From JAAXGX01 sp965221595 (GTDB lineage Bacteria > Acidobacteriota > Vicinamibacteria > Vicinamibacterales > UBA8438), in the NCBI GenBank assembly GCA_965221595.1, contig OZ244900.1, forward strand, positions 2,728,001 through 2,792,000: a stretch of DNA of 64,000 bases, in the 5' to 3' direction. The position numbers were made by a program, and so were the translations under genes. Of this stretch, positions 40,853-49,631 are shown one piece after another. How positions within the stretch are numbered: position 1 is the stretch's first letter; each line of letters starts with the position of its first letter. The notes beneath the pieces were generated by a model, which did not search any database, was not told the DNA's origin, and saw nothing but the letters and a program-made list of their open reading frames with translations.

Positions 40853-42225
40853 CCCTGCCACCACGTGTCCTGCCCGGATCCCGGGGGTCCCACCGCGCCG
40901 ATGAACGAAGCCGGTTCGAAGAAGTCGTCGCCAGGCGGCGGCGGTGCAGGCGTCACCAGGCCGGTGACCGCCGGCGAGCCCGCGGCCGGGCGGATGTCCG
41001 GCGCCGCCAGGTTGAACGGATCGACGAGTCGCGGGTCCAGGCCCGTCGTGACGTTCGTGCTCTCCGTTACCCAGTCCTTCGTCGTGATGGGTGCGGTCGC
41101 GTCGTCGCGATCCGGCCAGAACTCGCCGTCGCAGCCTCTGACGCTGCAATTGCCGTAGACGATGCCGCTTTCGATCGTCAGCGGCGTGTCCGTCGTGCCG
41201 GTGATCTGCGTGAACGTCTCGGTGCCGTCGACGTCGATCGACGCCTCCTTGAAGCCGTGCACGATGAAGTTGCGAATCGTGGCCGACGTGCCCTCCCGCA
41301 GCAGGATGCCGGTGTCGCTCTCGCTGCCCTGATCGGTGTCGGGATCGCCCAGCAGGGTGAGGTTGTAGAGCGTCGGGTTCGAGCGCGGCAGCAGCGTGTT
41401 GTTGTCGCCGTTGTTGTCCGCCTCGATGCCCTGGTCGGCGTCGTCGCCGCTCTGCAGCGCCACCATGAACTGGCCCTTGCCGGTCCAGCCGTCCGTCCAG
41501 TCGAAGCTGTCATCGGCAATCCCGAAGCAGATGACGTGCTTGACCTCCACGGTCCCGCCGAAGAACTCCATGCCGTCGTCCTTGTTGAACGACACCATCA
41601 CATGGTCCACCTCGGTGCCGCGGCCGACACCCTGGAAGGCGATGCCGTTCAGCTCGTTGTCCGGGCTGAACTCGCTGCCGGCGAACTCGACGCGCGTGTA
41701 GTACAGGTGACCGCTGTCGTCGTCCGGGTCGCTGCCGCCATAGGTGCCGGTGTCGCCCTCGCCCACGGACGTGCCGCCCGGCACGTTGAGCGGCGCGTTG
41801 CCGTTGATGATCAGCCCGCCCCAGTCCGCCCGCGCACGCTCGCCGAGCGGCTGATCGCTGCTGAACACGACCGGCGCCGTCGCCGTGCCGTTCGCGTGGA
41901 TCCGGGCGCCCCTGTCGATGATCAAGGTCCCGTTCGTCGCGAACTCCCCGAACACCTCCGTCCCAGGTTCCAGCGTCAACGTCGCGCCCGACTCCACGAA
42001 GACCGCGCCGCGCAGGACCCAGTAGCTGCTTGTGTCGAACGTCGTGTCGCTGCCTAGGCGGCCGCTGACCACGCACACGTCCTTGTCGATGCCCGCCTTG
42101 GTCCGGCAGTTGATCGTCGCCTGCGACGAAACGGCGCCGCCGGCCCACAGGACGGCGCCCGCACCGAGCAGGGCGGACGCGCCGGCGCGCCGTCCCAGTC
42201 GGCAGATCGTTGTCTTCCGGTGCAT
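40828..42225 (-). CDS. Secreted right-handed beta-helix protein
   Basis: 465 residues; ATG at 42225 after GAGAGGAAG. Signal peptide about residues 13-34. The mature part opens QATINCRTKAGIDKDVCVVSG and is rich in short Asp/Asn/Gly-bordered strands (EPGTEVFGEFATNGTLIIDR, ADWGGLIINGNAPLN, VEVKHVICFGIADDSFDWTDGW; motif DDSFDWTDGW) as in parallel beta-helix proteins. Such proteins are often encoded directly next to TonB receptors, as here (49 bp after the receptor stop), and may be the outer-surface partner of the receptor. Ligand unknown. Confidence 0.8.
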   Translation of the reverse strand: MHRKTTICRLGRRAGASALLGAGAVLWAGGAVSSQATINCRTKAGIDKDVCVVSGRLGSDTTFDTSSYWVLRGAVFVESGATLTLEPGTEVFGEFATNGTLIIDRGARIHANGTATAPVVFSSDQPLGERARADWGGLIINGNAPLNVPGGTSVGEGDTGTYGGSDPDDDSGHLYYTRVEFAGSEFSPDNELNGIAFQGVGRGTEVDHVMVSFNKDDGMEFFGGTVEVKHVICFGIADDSFDWTDGWTGKGQFMVALQSGDDADQGIEADNNGDNNTLLPRSNPTLYNLTLLGDPDTDQGSESDTGILLREGTSATIRNFIVHGFKEASIDVDGTETFTQITGTTDTPLTIESGIVYGNCSVRGCDGEFWPDRDDATAPITTKDWVTESTNVTTGLDPRLVDPFNLAAPDIRPAAGSPAVTGLVTPAPPPPGDDFFEPASFIGAVGPPGSGQDTWWQGWTSFALN

Positions 42226-42244
42226 TGCTGACTTCCTCTCCTCT

Positions 42245-42276
42245 CGCGTCGTCGCGTCGTCGCGTGCTCGCGTGCT
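42245..42276 (-). repeat. Four tandem copies of an 8-base repeat
   Basis: The sequence runs CGCGTCGT, CGCGTCGT, CGCGTGCT, CGCGTGCT and ends on the stop codon of the TonB receptor gene, just before the ribosome site of the beta-helix gene. Octanucleotide runs of this sort are prone to slippage and could change the spacing between these genes. Confidence 0.8.
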
Positions 42277-45031
42277 AGGGATGCAGATCGATGCCGAAGG
42301 ACACGGCGCGCCCGAGCTCGAACAGGCGCTGCTCCTGCCCGGCCTGGGTGAACAGGAACGGAGCGTCCAGCAGGTTCTCGAAGGCGACCCGCAGGCTGAA
42401 GGCATCCCAGCGCTGCGACAGGACGACGTCCACGGCGCTCCGGCCTTCCTCGATGATGTCCGGCAGCCCGAGCGACCCGACGTCGCTGATCCGGTCTCCG
42501 AAGTAGTTCCAGAGCAGCCGGGCCGCGAAGCTCTGCATCCGGAATTCGGCCATGGCGTTGAACAGATTCTTCGACGTCCCGGCGAGCGGGCGCAGCAGCG
42601 AGGTCTGGACCTGGCCGGCCTGCCGGCCGATGGTGACCTCGGAGTCGACGAACGTGTAGTTCACCCCGACCAGGAAGTACTCGTGCAGCGTCTTCCGGCC
42701 TTCGAGCTCCAGCCCGATGTTGCGCGCGGAGTCGGCGTTGGCGAACGACGTCCGTAACTGCGCAGTCGGCTCGACGACGCGCTCGATGGGCGTATCGAAC
42801 TGCTTGAAGAAGAAGCTGGCGGAAACGACCTCTTCAGCGCCCGGGAACCACTCCCAGCGGGCGTCGACGTTCTGGATGAGCGACTGGTCCAGGTTGGGGT
42901 TGCCGACCAGGGCGCGACCGCCGACGACGTCCGTGAACTCGAACGGCGCCACTTCGCGGAACTCCGGGCGGTTCACCGTCTGGCTGTAGCTGAGCCGCAG
43001 GTTCTGGTTGTAGGTCAGGGAGTAGACCAGGTTGGCCGCCGGGAACACGTTCGTGCTGTCGAGCGCGGAGCTGATGATGTCGGTGCTGCCGCCGACGTTG
43101 CGGCTGAACGGGTCGAAGGTGTCGACCGTCTGCTTGTACGACTCGACGCGCGCGCCGCCGACCAGCCGCCAGCGGGCAGTCAGCGGCAGGTCGAGCATGC
43201 CGTAGAACGATGTGATCTCCTGCGTGCCGTCGTAGGCGTCGGTCGGCCGCGTCTCCTCCTTGAGCTGCCACGCCGACCCGATGTTGGCCGCTGTGAACAG
43301 CTCCTCGGCCGGCCGCGACAGGTCGAGGCCGTAGAGGTTGCGCGGCGTGAACCGCAGCCGGCGCGACTCGAACGTGCGGTCGCGCTCCAGGTAGCCGCCG
43401 CCGAACTTGAGCTGGGTGCCGAGACCACCCCACTGTTCGAACAGCGTGCTCCAGTTTGCCGACACCTCGAGGCTGTCGTCGCGCTGGTCGTTGAACTGCC
43501 GCAGGCCGCTCTGCGACTCGTCGGCCAGTACGAAGGCCTCGCGCGCCGGGTCGAACTCGTAGAGCGTCTCGCGCAGGTCGGGCTCGGCCCGGTCCGCGTA
43601 CGAGAAGGCCACGTTCCACTCCAGCCGGCTGTTCGACGCGCCGGGGAACAGATGATCGCCGCCGATGTGATGGGCGCGAATCTGCTCGTCGATGAAGTAG
43701 AGCCGGCGGTTGCGGAGGTCGGTGTCGGCGTCGCTGTTGTAGCCCTCGAACCGGCGCGTCTGGTCCGTGCCGAGATGCGTGAAGAAGTTGTCGAAGGAGA
43801 GCCGGTGGTTCGGCGTGAACTGGTACGCGACGTTGCCCACTGCGCCCAGGGTCCGCTCGTAGGTGGATATGTCGAAGTCGTACGGGCCGTTGAAGACGTC
43901 GATCGCGCCGCCCTCCTCGACGTTGAAGAAGGTCTGTCGCTCGTCGACGAACGACGACGCCTGCGCGTGCCGCACCGTGCCGACGACGCCCAGTTTGCCG
44001 AACCGGCCACCGAACAGGCCGGAGTAGCTCTGGTCCACCGGGTGGTCCTTGTCGACCGGATCCCACACGTTGTCGAACGCGCGACCGAACTGCTCGAGCT
44101 CGCTCGGCAGGAAGCCGATCTCGTCGTTCGTGAACCGCCCGCCCCGGATGACCTTGCGGTCCGGGATGATGCCGGGCAGCGACCGCGTCCCGTCGTCGAA
44201 CCCGGTCCACTCGCGCCCGCCGCTCGGGTACGAGAGCCCGCGCGCGCCGGTCGTGATGCTGTTCCAGCCGCCGCTCGCGCCGACCTCCCAGGACGTCTCC
44301 ACGGGCATCTTGAGCGGGATGATCTCGACCAGGCCGCCTGCGAACTGCGACGGCTTGTCGGGCGTGTAGGTCTTGCTCACCTGGACGCTGTCGATGAGCG
44401 CGGTCGGGAAGAGATCGAGCGGCACGACGCGCCGGTCGGGCTCGGTCGTCGGCAGCATGGCCCCGTTGAGCGTCGTGTTGCTGTAGCGCTCGCCCAGGCC
44501 GCGCACGAAGACGGATCCGCCGTCGACCACCGATACGCCGGTGACGCGCTCCATCGCGTCGGCGGCATTCGAGTCGTCGTTGGCGCTCATCTCGATGGCC
44601 CCGATGTTGTCCTGCACGACCGGCGCCCGCATCCGCAGCATGAGCTGCGCGGCCGCCGTGGACGATTCGGCCTCGAGGTCGGCCGCCGTCACCGTGACCT
44701 GCTCGGCGAAGACGTTCGACGCCAGCGACACCTGCACGCGCGTGAGCTCACCGGCCTCCACATCGAGCGTCACCAGCTGCTCGGCGTAGCCCGGAAAGGC
44801 CACCCGCAGATCGTACGCACCGGGGGGGACCCGGAAGCGGTAGTTGCCGTCCAGATCCGTGTACTCGATCTGATCAACCGGACCGGTCAGCTCGACCGGA
44901 ATGCCGGGCAGCGTAATCGCGTTCGCCTCGTCCATGACCTGGCCGGCGATGGTGCCCGGCTCCTGACCCTGCGCCGGCGCCGCCGCAAGCAGCAGCACCG
45001 ACAGGGCCCCTCCCCACGTCGTCCCCCGCAT
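42275..45031 (-). CDS. TonB-dependent receptor with carboxypeptidase-regulatory domain (copy 2)
   Basis: 918 residues; the ATG at 45031 (MRGTTWGGALSVLLLAAAP) supplies a signal peptide and follows GGAAGGA; longer in-frame starts exist upstream to 45136. Residues about 25-110 form a carboxypeptidase-regulatory-like domain (TIAGQVMDEANAITLPGIPV, YTDLDGNYRFRVPPGAYDL), then a plug with SANDDSNAADAMERVTGVSV and VFVRGLGERYSNTTLNG and PDKPSQFAGGLVEI. The barrel carries RLSYSQTVNRPEFREVAP and ends SFGIDLHP. This layout matches TonB receptors of the OmpA/CarboxypepD-plug type with a partner beta-helix protein, common in Acidobacteriota and Proteobacteria. Substrate unknown; the partner beta-helix gene follows. 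Confidence 0.92.
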   Translation of the reverse strand: MRGTTWGGALSVLLLAAAPAQGQEPGTIAGQVMDEANAITLPGIPVELTGPVDQIEYTDLDGNYRFRVPPGAYDLRVAFPGYAEQLVTLDVEAGELTRVQVSLASNVFAEQVTVTAADLEAESSTAAAQLMLRMRAPVVQDNIGAIEMSANDDSNAADAMERVTGVSVVDGGSVFVRGLGERYSNTTLNGAMLPTTEPDRRVVPLDLFPTALIDSVQVSKTYTPDKPSQFAGGLVEIIPLKMPVETSWEVGASGGWNSITTGARGLSYPSGGREWTGFDDGTRSLPGIIPDRKVIRGGRFTNDEIGFLPSELEQFGRAFDNVWDPVDKDHPVDQSYSGLFGGRFGKLGVVGTVRHAQASSFVDERQTFFNVEEGGAIDVFNGPYDFDISTYERTLGAVGNVAYQFTPNHRLSFDNFFTHLGTDQTRRFEGYNSDADTDLRNRRLYFIDEQIRAHHIGGDHLFPGASNSRLEWNVAFSYADRAEPDLRETLYEFDPAREAFVLADESQSGLRQFNDQRDDSLEVSANWSTLFEQWGGLGTQLKFGGGYLERDRTFESRRLRFTPRNLYGLDLSRPAEELFTAANIGSAWQLKEETRPTDAYDGTQEITSFYGMLDLPLTARWRLVGGARVESYKQTVDTFDPFSRNVGGSTDIISSALDSTNVFPAANLVYSLTYNQNLRLSYSQTVNRPEFREVAPFEFTDVVGGRALVGNPNLDQSLIQNVDARWEWFPGAEEVVSASFFFKQFDTPIERVVEPTAQLRTSFANADSARNIGLELEGRKTLHEYFLVGVNYTFVDSEVTIGRQAGQVQTSLLRPLAGTSKNLFNAMAEFRMQSFAARLLWNYFGDRISDVGSLGLPDIIEEGRSAVDVVLSQRWDAFSLRVAFENLLDAPFLFTQAGQEQRLFELGRAVSFGIDLHP

Positions 45032-45370
45032 CTGTATTCCTTCCCCTCCAAGCATCTGGGATAATGCCGTTTGCGGCTTCGCACGGGGCTCATCGAAGCC
45101 CTTCTCGACAATAGACGGGGCCTGTGTCTGACGCATGAATGCACCGTAAATTCGGCATGACGGAGCCGTTAAGTCGAAGTAAGACACGTTAACGGCACGT
45201 TTCGGGCCGCCCCGCCGGCCGCGGGGCGGCAGCCGGCGCCCGCACGAGTGGCGGCGGCAGGAGGTCGTGATGATCCATCGAACCTGGACCGGGCCGTGCG
45301 ACGCGGCCGCCGACAGCCTGGCCGGCATCGTCGCGGGCGGGCGCGCCGGCGCGCGGAGTGGAGCGGACTA
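45032..45370. other. Divergent intergenic region with inverted repeat
   Basis: 339 bp between the TonB receptor (minus) and the PepSY-like lipoprotein gene (plus). A seven-base inverted repeat CCGTTAA / TTAACGG spans 45166-45195, in the least GC-rich part of the segment, and could be an operator. No gene is convincing, although the receptor frame stays open up to 45328. Confidence 0.4.
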
Positions 45371-45823
45371 GTGCCGGGCGGCGCGACGTCACGCTGCATC
45401 CGGCTGGGCCTGACGGCAGCGGTCGTCCTGACGCTGGGCTGCCGCGGCGGCGACCCGGCCCCGCGGGGGGGCGCGGAGCCGGCCGCGGGCGACGTTGCGC
45501 CCGCCGGCGAGCGGCACGTGCCCGCCGCCGCGCCGCCGGTCGACGCGGCGCCCGCAATCGAGGCGGGGCCGGGCGGTGCCCCCGAGCCGGACGCCGCCGC
45601 GGCGCCGGCCGTCGACCGGGATCAGGCAGTCGGCATCGCCCGGCGGCAGGTGCTGTTCGAGCCGGAGACCGAGCTGGCCGAGCTGGAGGCCGGGACCGAG
45701 CCGCCCGTGTGGCGCGTGACGCTGCGCGGTCGGCGGCCCGGCGGTTCGCTCTTCGCGTTCGAGGAAGCCACCGTCACCGTCGACGCCCGCACCGGCGACG
45801 TGCTGGGCATCGAACCGCGCTGA
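45371..45823 (+). CDS. Lipoprotein with PepSY-like domain
   Basis: 150 residues from GTG at 45371 (the frame is open from 45248). Lipobox at about residues 20-24 (VVLTLGC) follows a short basic n-region. An Ala/Pro/Glu-rich linker of about 55 residues leads to a C-terminal domain of about 65 residues: DQAVGIARRQVLFEPETEL, PVWRVTLRGRRPG, ATVTVDARTGDVLGIEP. This is the alpha-beta pattern of PepSY/YkuD-inhibitor-like domains, which often act as periplasmic inhibitors. Assignment is by pattern only. Confidence 0.6.
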   Translation: MPGGATSRCIRLGLTAAVVLTLGCRGGDPAPRGGAEPAAGDVAPAGERHVPAAAPPVDAAPAIEAGPGGAPEPDAAAAPAVDRDQAVGIARRQVLFEPETELAELEAGTEPPVWRVTLRGRRPGGSLFAFEEATVTVDARTGDVLGIEPR

Positions 45824-45913
45824 GCTGGCAGACCCGCCCGCGCCGCCGCTGCCATCTCCCGGCCGACGACGACCAGCAACGCCGGTGGCAGCGGGGCCGG
45901 CCGCAACCCGCCC

Positions 45914-47254
45914 CTACGGCCCCAGGGGCTGGAAGTAGTCCGGCAGGTCGGGCTTCGTGTCGCGGAGAATCTCGACGATCGCGGCGCGGTCGGCGGGCGA
46001 CAGCCGCTCGTAGACGGCGTCGGTCACGCGGCCCGAGAGGACGTCCCACAGGCGCCGGTAGATGCCTGCCAGCGCCGGCGCGGGCAGCGCGTCGAACGCC
46101 GGCGTGTAGATCATGTAGCTGCACGGGTAACGCATCAGGCGCCGCTCGAGTTCCAGGTCCCGCAGCGACCGGCCGCGGCTGTCGCGCGGCCCCCGCGCCG
46201 CGAACGCCGCGGCGAAGCCCGCCGACCCCTCGATGGGACGCGGCAGCGGCGCCTCGTCCACGAAGAGCAGGTAGTCGACCAGGTAGGTGATGGATTCCTG
46301 CAGCAGTTCGGTGGCGTCTTCGCCCGCGGCCCCGCCGCCACCTGCCGCGCGGTACAGGATGCGCCGGGCCTCCCAGCCGACCTGCGTGATCAGGTTCGTC
46401 ATGTGCGCCTGGTGCTCGAGGACCATGAGCGCCGCCATGTCGCTGTGCGGCGCGAGGTAGCCGGTCGCATCGAACAGCCCCGCGAGCGACGGCAGCTCGG
46501 GGCGGGGCACGCCGATGGTGGCCTGCGGGTCGTCCACGTCGGTGACCTCGACGTTGCCCATGTGGGCGAACGGTGCATGCCGTGCGGTCACGTACCAGCC
46601 GCCCCAGCGGTCCTCGATGCGGGCCCGGTGATCGGACGTGAAGCCCGTGGCGTACGCGTTGGGGTCGGACGTGAGCGGAAACGTGCTCAGCACCTGCAAC
46701 CCCGGCACGCCGAGCGTTTCCCAGGTCAGGTGGCAGGCCAGACACTGGTCGTCGCGCTCGAACTGCGGCGTCGCGGCAGACGACTGCGCCAGCGTGTAGA
46801 AGACGCTGCCCTGCCGCCGATCCTGCACGGCCAGCTCCAGCTCGTCGGAGCCGCGCACCCAGGCGACGGCGACGTCGTCGCGGAAGAAGATGGCGCGCGG
46901 GTTGCCCGAACTGATCAGCGGCGCCCGGTTGCTGGTCGGCGAGAACACGGTGACCTGCGACTCGACCGGGATGTCGAGCGCCTCGAGCACCGCGCGCAGG
47001 TAGCCGGACTCGGCATCGAACGCCAGCTCGACGGCACCCTCCTGGACCTGCCGGTTCAGGTCGACGACGGCGTTGTCGACCGGGCCGGTGGAATAGGCGA
47101 TGGCCGGGTGGTCGCGCGACGCGCGGAACGCGTTGGACGGCTGACCGTGGACCGTGGTGATGCCAGCCGTCGCCAGCACCAGCGCGCCGAGCGCGATACC
47201 GGCGCGCCAGGCGCGCGCCGTGCCGCACGCCGCAATCGGACTCCCTGCTCGCAT
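45914..47254 (-). CDS. Secreted monoheme c-type protein, unknown function
   Basis: 446 residues; ATG at 47254 preceded by GGAGGTTGCC. Signal peptide about residues 16-37. One heme-binding site, CLACH, occurs in QFERDDQCLACHLTWETLG at about residues 175. Before it comes VFSPTSNRAPLISSGNPRAIFF, after it FTSDHRARIEDRWGGWYVTA and ARHAPFAHMGNVE. The C-terminal helices contain ITYLVDYLLFVDEAPL and the tail ILRDTKPDLPDYF. This is a long, mostly non-cytochrome protein carrying one heme; related proteins occur near quinoproteins in Acidobacteriota. Divergent from the PQQ-type dehydrogenase gene at 47440. Confidence 0.82.
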   Translation of the reverse strand: MRAGSPIAACGTARAWRAGIALGALVLATAGITTVHGQPSNAFRASRDHPAIAYSTGPVDNAVVDLNRQVQEGAVELAFDAESGYLRAVLEALDIPVESQVTVFSPTSNRAPLISSGNPRAIFFRDDVAVAWVRGSDELELAVQDRRQGSVFYTLAQSSAATPQFERDDQCLACHLTWETLGVPGLQVLSTFPLTSDPNAYATGFTSDHRARIEDRWGGWYVTARHAPFAHMGNVEVTDVDDPQATIGVPRPELPSLAGLFDATGYLAPHSDMAALMVLEHQAHMTNLITQVGWEARRILYRAAGGGGAAGEDATELLQESITYLVDYLLFVDEAPLPRPIEGSAGFAAAFAARGPRDSRGRSLRDLELERRLMRYPCSYMIYTPAFDALPAPALAGIYRRLWDVLSGRVTDAVYERLSPADRAAIVEILRDTKPDLPDYFQPLGP

Positions 47255-47439
47255 GGCAACCTCCGGTCGATCGACGGCGCCGGCCGCCCCGGGTGGCGGG
47301 GTTCGCAGCGGCCGCCGGCGCTGCTATGCTAGCAGCCCGTGGCGAGACCCGGGTGAGACCGCGCGTCGCACCCCGGACGGACAGCCCGGCGTGACGGACG
47401 CCGGACGGCCACGCTGCGTGCCAGGCAGGAGGAAGACCC

Positions 47440-49530
47440 ATGCTCCGAACGTCGAGACGCACTTCCCGCGCCCGTCGGCTTGCACCGGGCCTGCTGGTCG
47501 TCCTGGCCGCGCTGGCGGCGACTGGTCCTGCGGCGGCGCAGCACGGCGCGCCGGCGAACGGCGAGTGGCCGACGTACGGCGGCGACCTCGGCAGCACGAA
47601 GTACTCGCCCCTCGACCAGATCGATCGGGAGAACTTCGCCGACCTCGAGATTGCCTGGCGCTGGCGGTCTGCCGACGCGGTGCTGAGCGTGACGCTGCCC
47701 GGCGGCTCCGAGCTGCGAACGGACTCGCGGCGGGTCTTCGACGAGCTGAACCGCCGCGACCCGGAGCGCTGGCGCGACGCCCAGCCGCCGACGATCACGA
47801 ACTTCAAGGCCACGCCGTTGATGGTCGGCGACCGCCTGTTCATCAACATGCCCACGTCCGCGGCGGCCGCCATCGACGCCCGGACGGGCGAGACGCTGTG
47901 GGTGTTCAACCCGAAGAGCTACGAGGAGGGCACGACCACGATGACGGCGCGCTGGAACCAACGCGGCGTCGCGTACTGGTCGAACGGCCCGGAGCGGACC
48001 GACGAGCGCATCTTCTTCGGCACCGGCAACGGCTACCTCGTCTGCGTGGCCGCCCGGACCGGGCAGCCCTGCGCCGACTTCGCCGACGGCGGTCGGCTGG
48101 ACCTCATGGCGGACATCCCGCGCGCCACGCGCGGCGAGCGCGACTGGCTGAACGCCCTGCTCTACTCCGTGCAGTCCCCGCCCATCGTGTTCGGCGACAC
48201 CGTCGTCACGCCGATGTCGATCTCCAGCTACAACAACCGTCGCGCGATGCCGCCCGGCTGGATGCGCGGGTTCGACGCGCGCAGCGGCCGCACGCGCTGG
48301 ACGTTCCACACGATCCCGCAGGGTGACGAGTTCGGCAACGAGACCTGGGGCGGCGACTCGTGGCGCGAGACCGGCAAGGTGGGCGTGTGGACGATGATGA
48401 GCATCGACCCCGAGCTGGGCTACATCTACCTGCCGCTCAACACCGCCGCACCCGACTACTACGGCGGACACCGCCCCGGCGCCAACCTGTTCGCCGAGAG
48501 CCTGGTGGCCCTGGACCTGGCGACCGGCGAGCGCGTCTGGCACTTCCAGATCGTCCACCACGGGCTGTGGGACTACGACCTGCCCGCCGCCCCCAACCTG
48601 CTCGACATCACGGTGGACGGCCGGCCCATCAAGGCCGTGGCACAGATCACCAAGCAGGGCTTCACGTTCGTCTTCGACCGGGTGACCGGCGAACCGGTGT
48701 GGCCGATCGAGGAGCGGCCGGTCCCCACCGATACAGACATCGAGGGCGAGGTGCCGTGGCCGACCCAGCCGTTTCCGACGCGGCCGGCCCCCTTCGACTA
48801 CCAGGGGGTGGCCATCGACGACCTCGTCGACTTCACGCCCGAGATACGGCGGATGGCCATCGAGGCGATCGCGCCATACCGCATCGGCCCGCTCTACACG
48901 CCGCACAGTCTGCGGGGCACCGTCGTGCGGCCGGGCTTCAGCGCCGGCAGCTGGGGCGGCGCGGCGGTCGACCCCGAGACCGGCAGGCTGTACGTGCCGT
49001 CCGCCATCCGCTACACCGTCAAGCACTTCCGGGCGCCCGAGCCGGGCGAGGACACCAGCCTGGCGGTGCTGGAGGCGCGCGGCGCGCTGACCCACCGCCC
49101 GCAGCTCCCGCAGGGGCTGCCGCTATTCAAGCCGCCCTACTCGCGCATGACCGCCATAGACATGAACACCGGCGAGCACGTGTGGATGCAGCCGCTGGGC
49201 GACGGCGACCGCATCCGCAACCTGCCCCTGCTGCGCCACCTGGACCTGCCGCCCCTCGGCGGCGACAGCGGGCGCGTCGGCCCCGTGCTGACGAAGACCC
49301 TGCTGATTCATGCGCTGACCGCGGGCGGCAGCGATGGCGGCCCGCGGCTGGTCGCCTTCGACAAGATCAGCGGCGAGGAGATCGCGTCGGTCGACCTGCC
49401 GGGCGGCGCCATCGGCACGCCGATGACCTACCTCTCCGGCGGGCGGCAATACATCGCGCTGACGGTGGGCGGCAGTCGCGCGCCCGAGCTGATCGCCCTG
49501 GCGCTTCCGGCCACCGACGCCCGGGAGTAG
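47440..49530 (+). CDS. PQQ-dependent dehydrogenase-like quinoprotein (copy 3)
   Basis: 696 residues; ATG at 47440 after CAGGAGGAAG. Signal peptide about residues 12-33. Opens GEWPTYGGDLGSTKYSPLDQI, the usual start of quinoprotein glucose dehydrogenase-like enzymes, followed by eight propeller blades, ARTGETLWVF, SGRTRWTF, TGERVWHF, VTGEPVWPIEERPVP and MNTGEHVWMQP among them. The active-site strand is HHGLWDYDLPAAP, keeping the Asp pair WDYD, with Lys in ITKQGF. Among the three copies this is closest to the typical enzyme. An upstream TATGCT at 47325-47330 could be the -10. It is divergent from the monoheme protein gene. Confidence 0.9.
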   Translation: MLRTSRRTSRARRLAPGLLVVLAALAATGPAAAQHGAPANGEWPTYGGDLGSTKYSPLDQIDRENFADLEIAWRWRSADAVLSVTLPGGSELRTDSRRVFDELNRRDPERWRDAQPPTITNFKATPLMVGDRLFINMPTSAAAAIDARTGETLWVFNPKSYEEGTTTMTARWNQRGVAYWSNGPERTDERIFFGTGNGYLVCVAARTGQPCADFADGGRLDLMADIPRATRGERDWLNALLYSVQSPPIVFGDTVVTPMSISSYNNRRAMPPGWMRGFDARSGRTRWTFHTIPQGDEFGNETWGGDSWRETGKVGVWTMMSIDPELGYIYLPLNTAAPDYYGGHRPGANLFAESLVALDLATGERVWHFQIVHHGLWDYDLPAAPNLLDITVDGRPIKAVAQITKQGFTFVFDRVTGEPVWPIEERPVPTDTDIEGEVPWPTQPFPTRPAPFDYQGVAIDDLVDFTPEIRRMAIEAIAPYRIGPLYTPHSLRGTVVRPGFSAGSWGGAAVDPETGRLYVPSAIRYTVKHFRAPEPGEDTSLAVLEARGALTHRPQLPQGLPLFKPPYSRMTAIDMNTGEHVWMQPLGDGDRIRNLPLLRHLDLPPLGGDSGRVGPVLTKTLLIHALTAGGSDGGPRLVAFDKISGEEIASVDLPGGAIGTPMTYLSGGRQYIALTVGGSRAPELIALALPATDARE

Positions 49531-49554
49531 CCCGTGGCGGGCACGGCGCGCCGC

Positions 49555-49601
49555 GGCGGGAGCGGCGCGGGGCGGCGGGGCCCCCGCCAGCGAACGCCGG
49601 G
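49555..49601. repeat. GC-rich dispersed intergenic repeat, copy 2
   Basis: Matches 40175-40221 over 47 bases with six differences. It starts 25 bases after the stop of the quinoprotein gene and lies before the convergent HupE/UreJ-like gene. The two copies share position relative to genes, suggesting a small repeat element or a common 3' regulatory sequence. Confidence 0.5.
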
Positions 49602-49631
49602 AGCCCGGGGCGCTGCCCTGTCTGCAGCACG

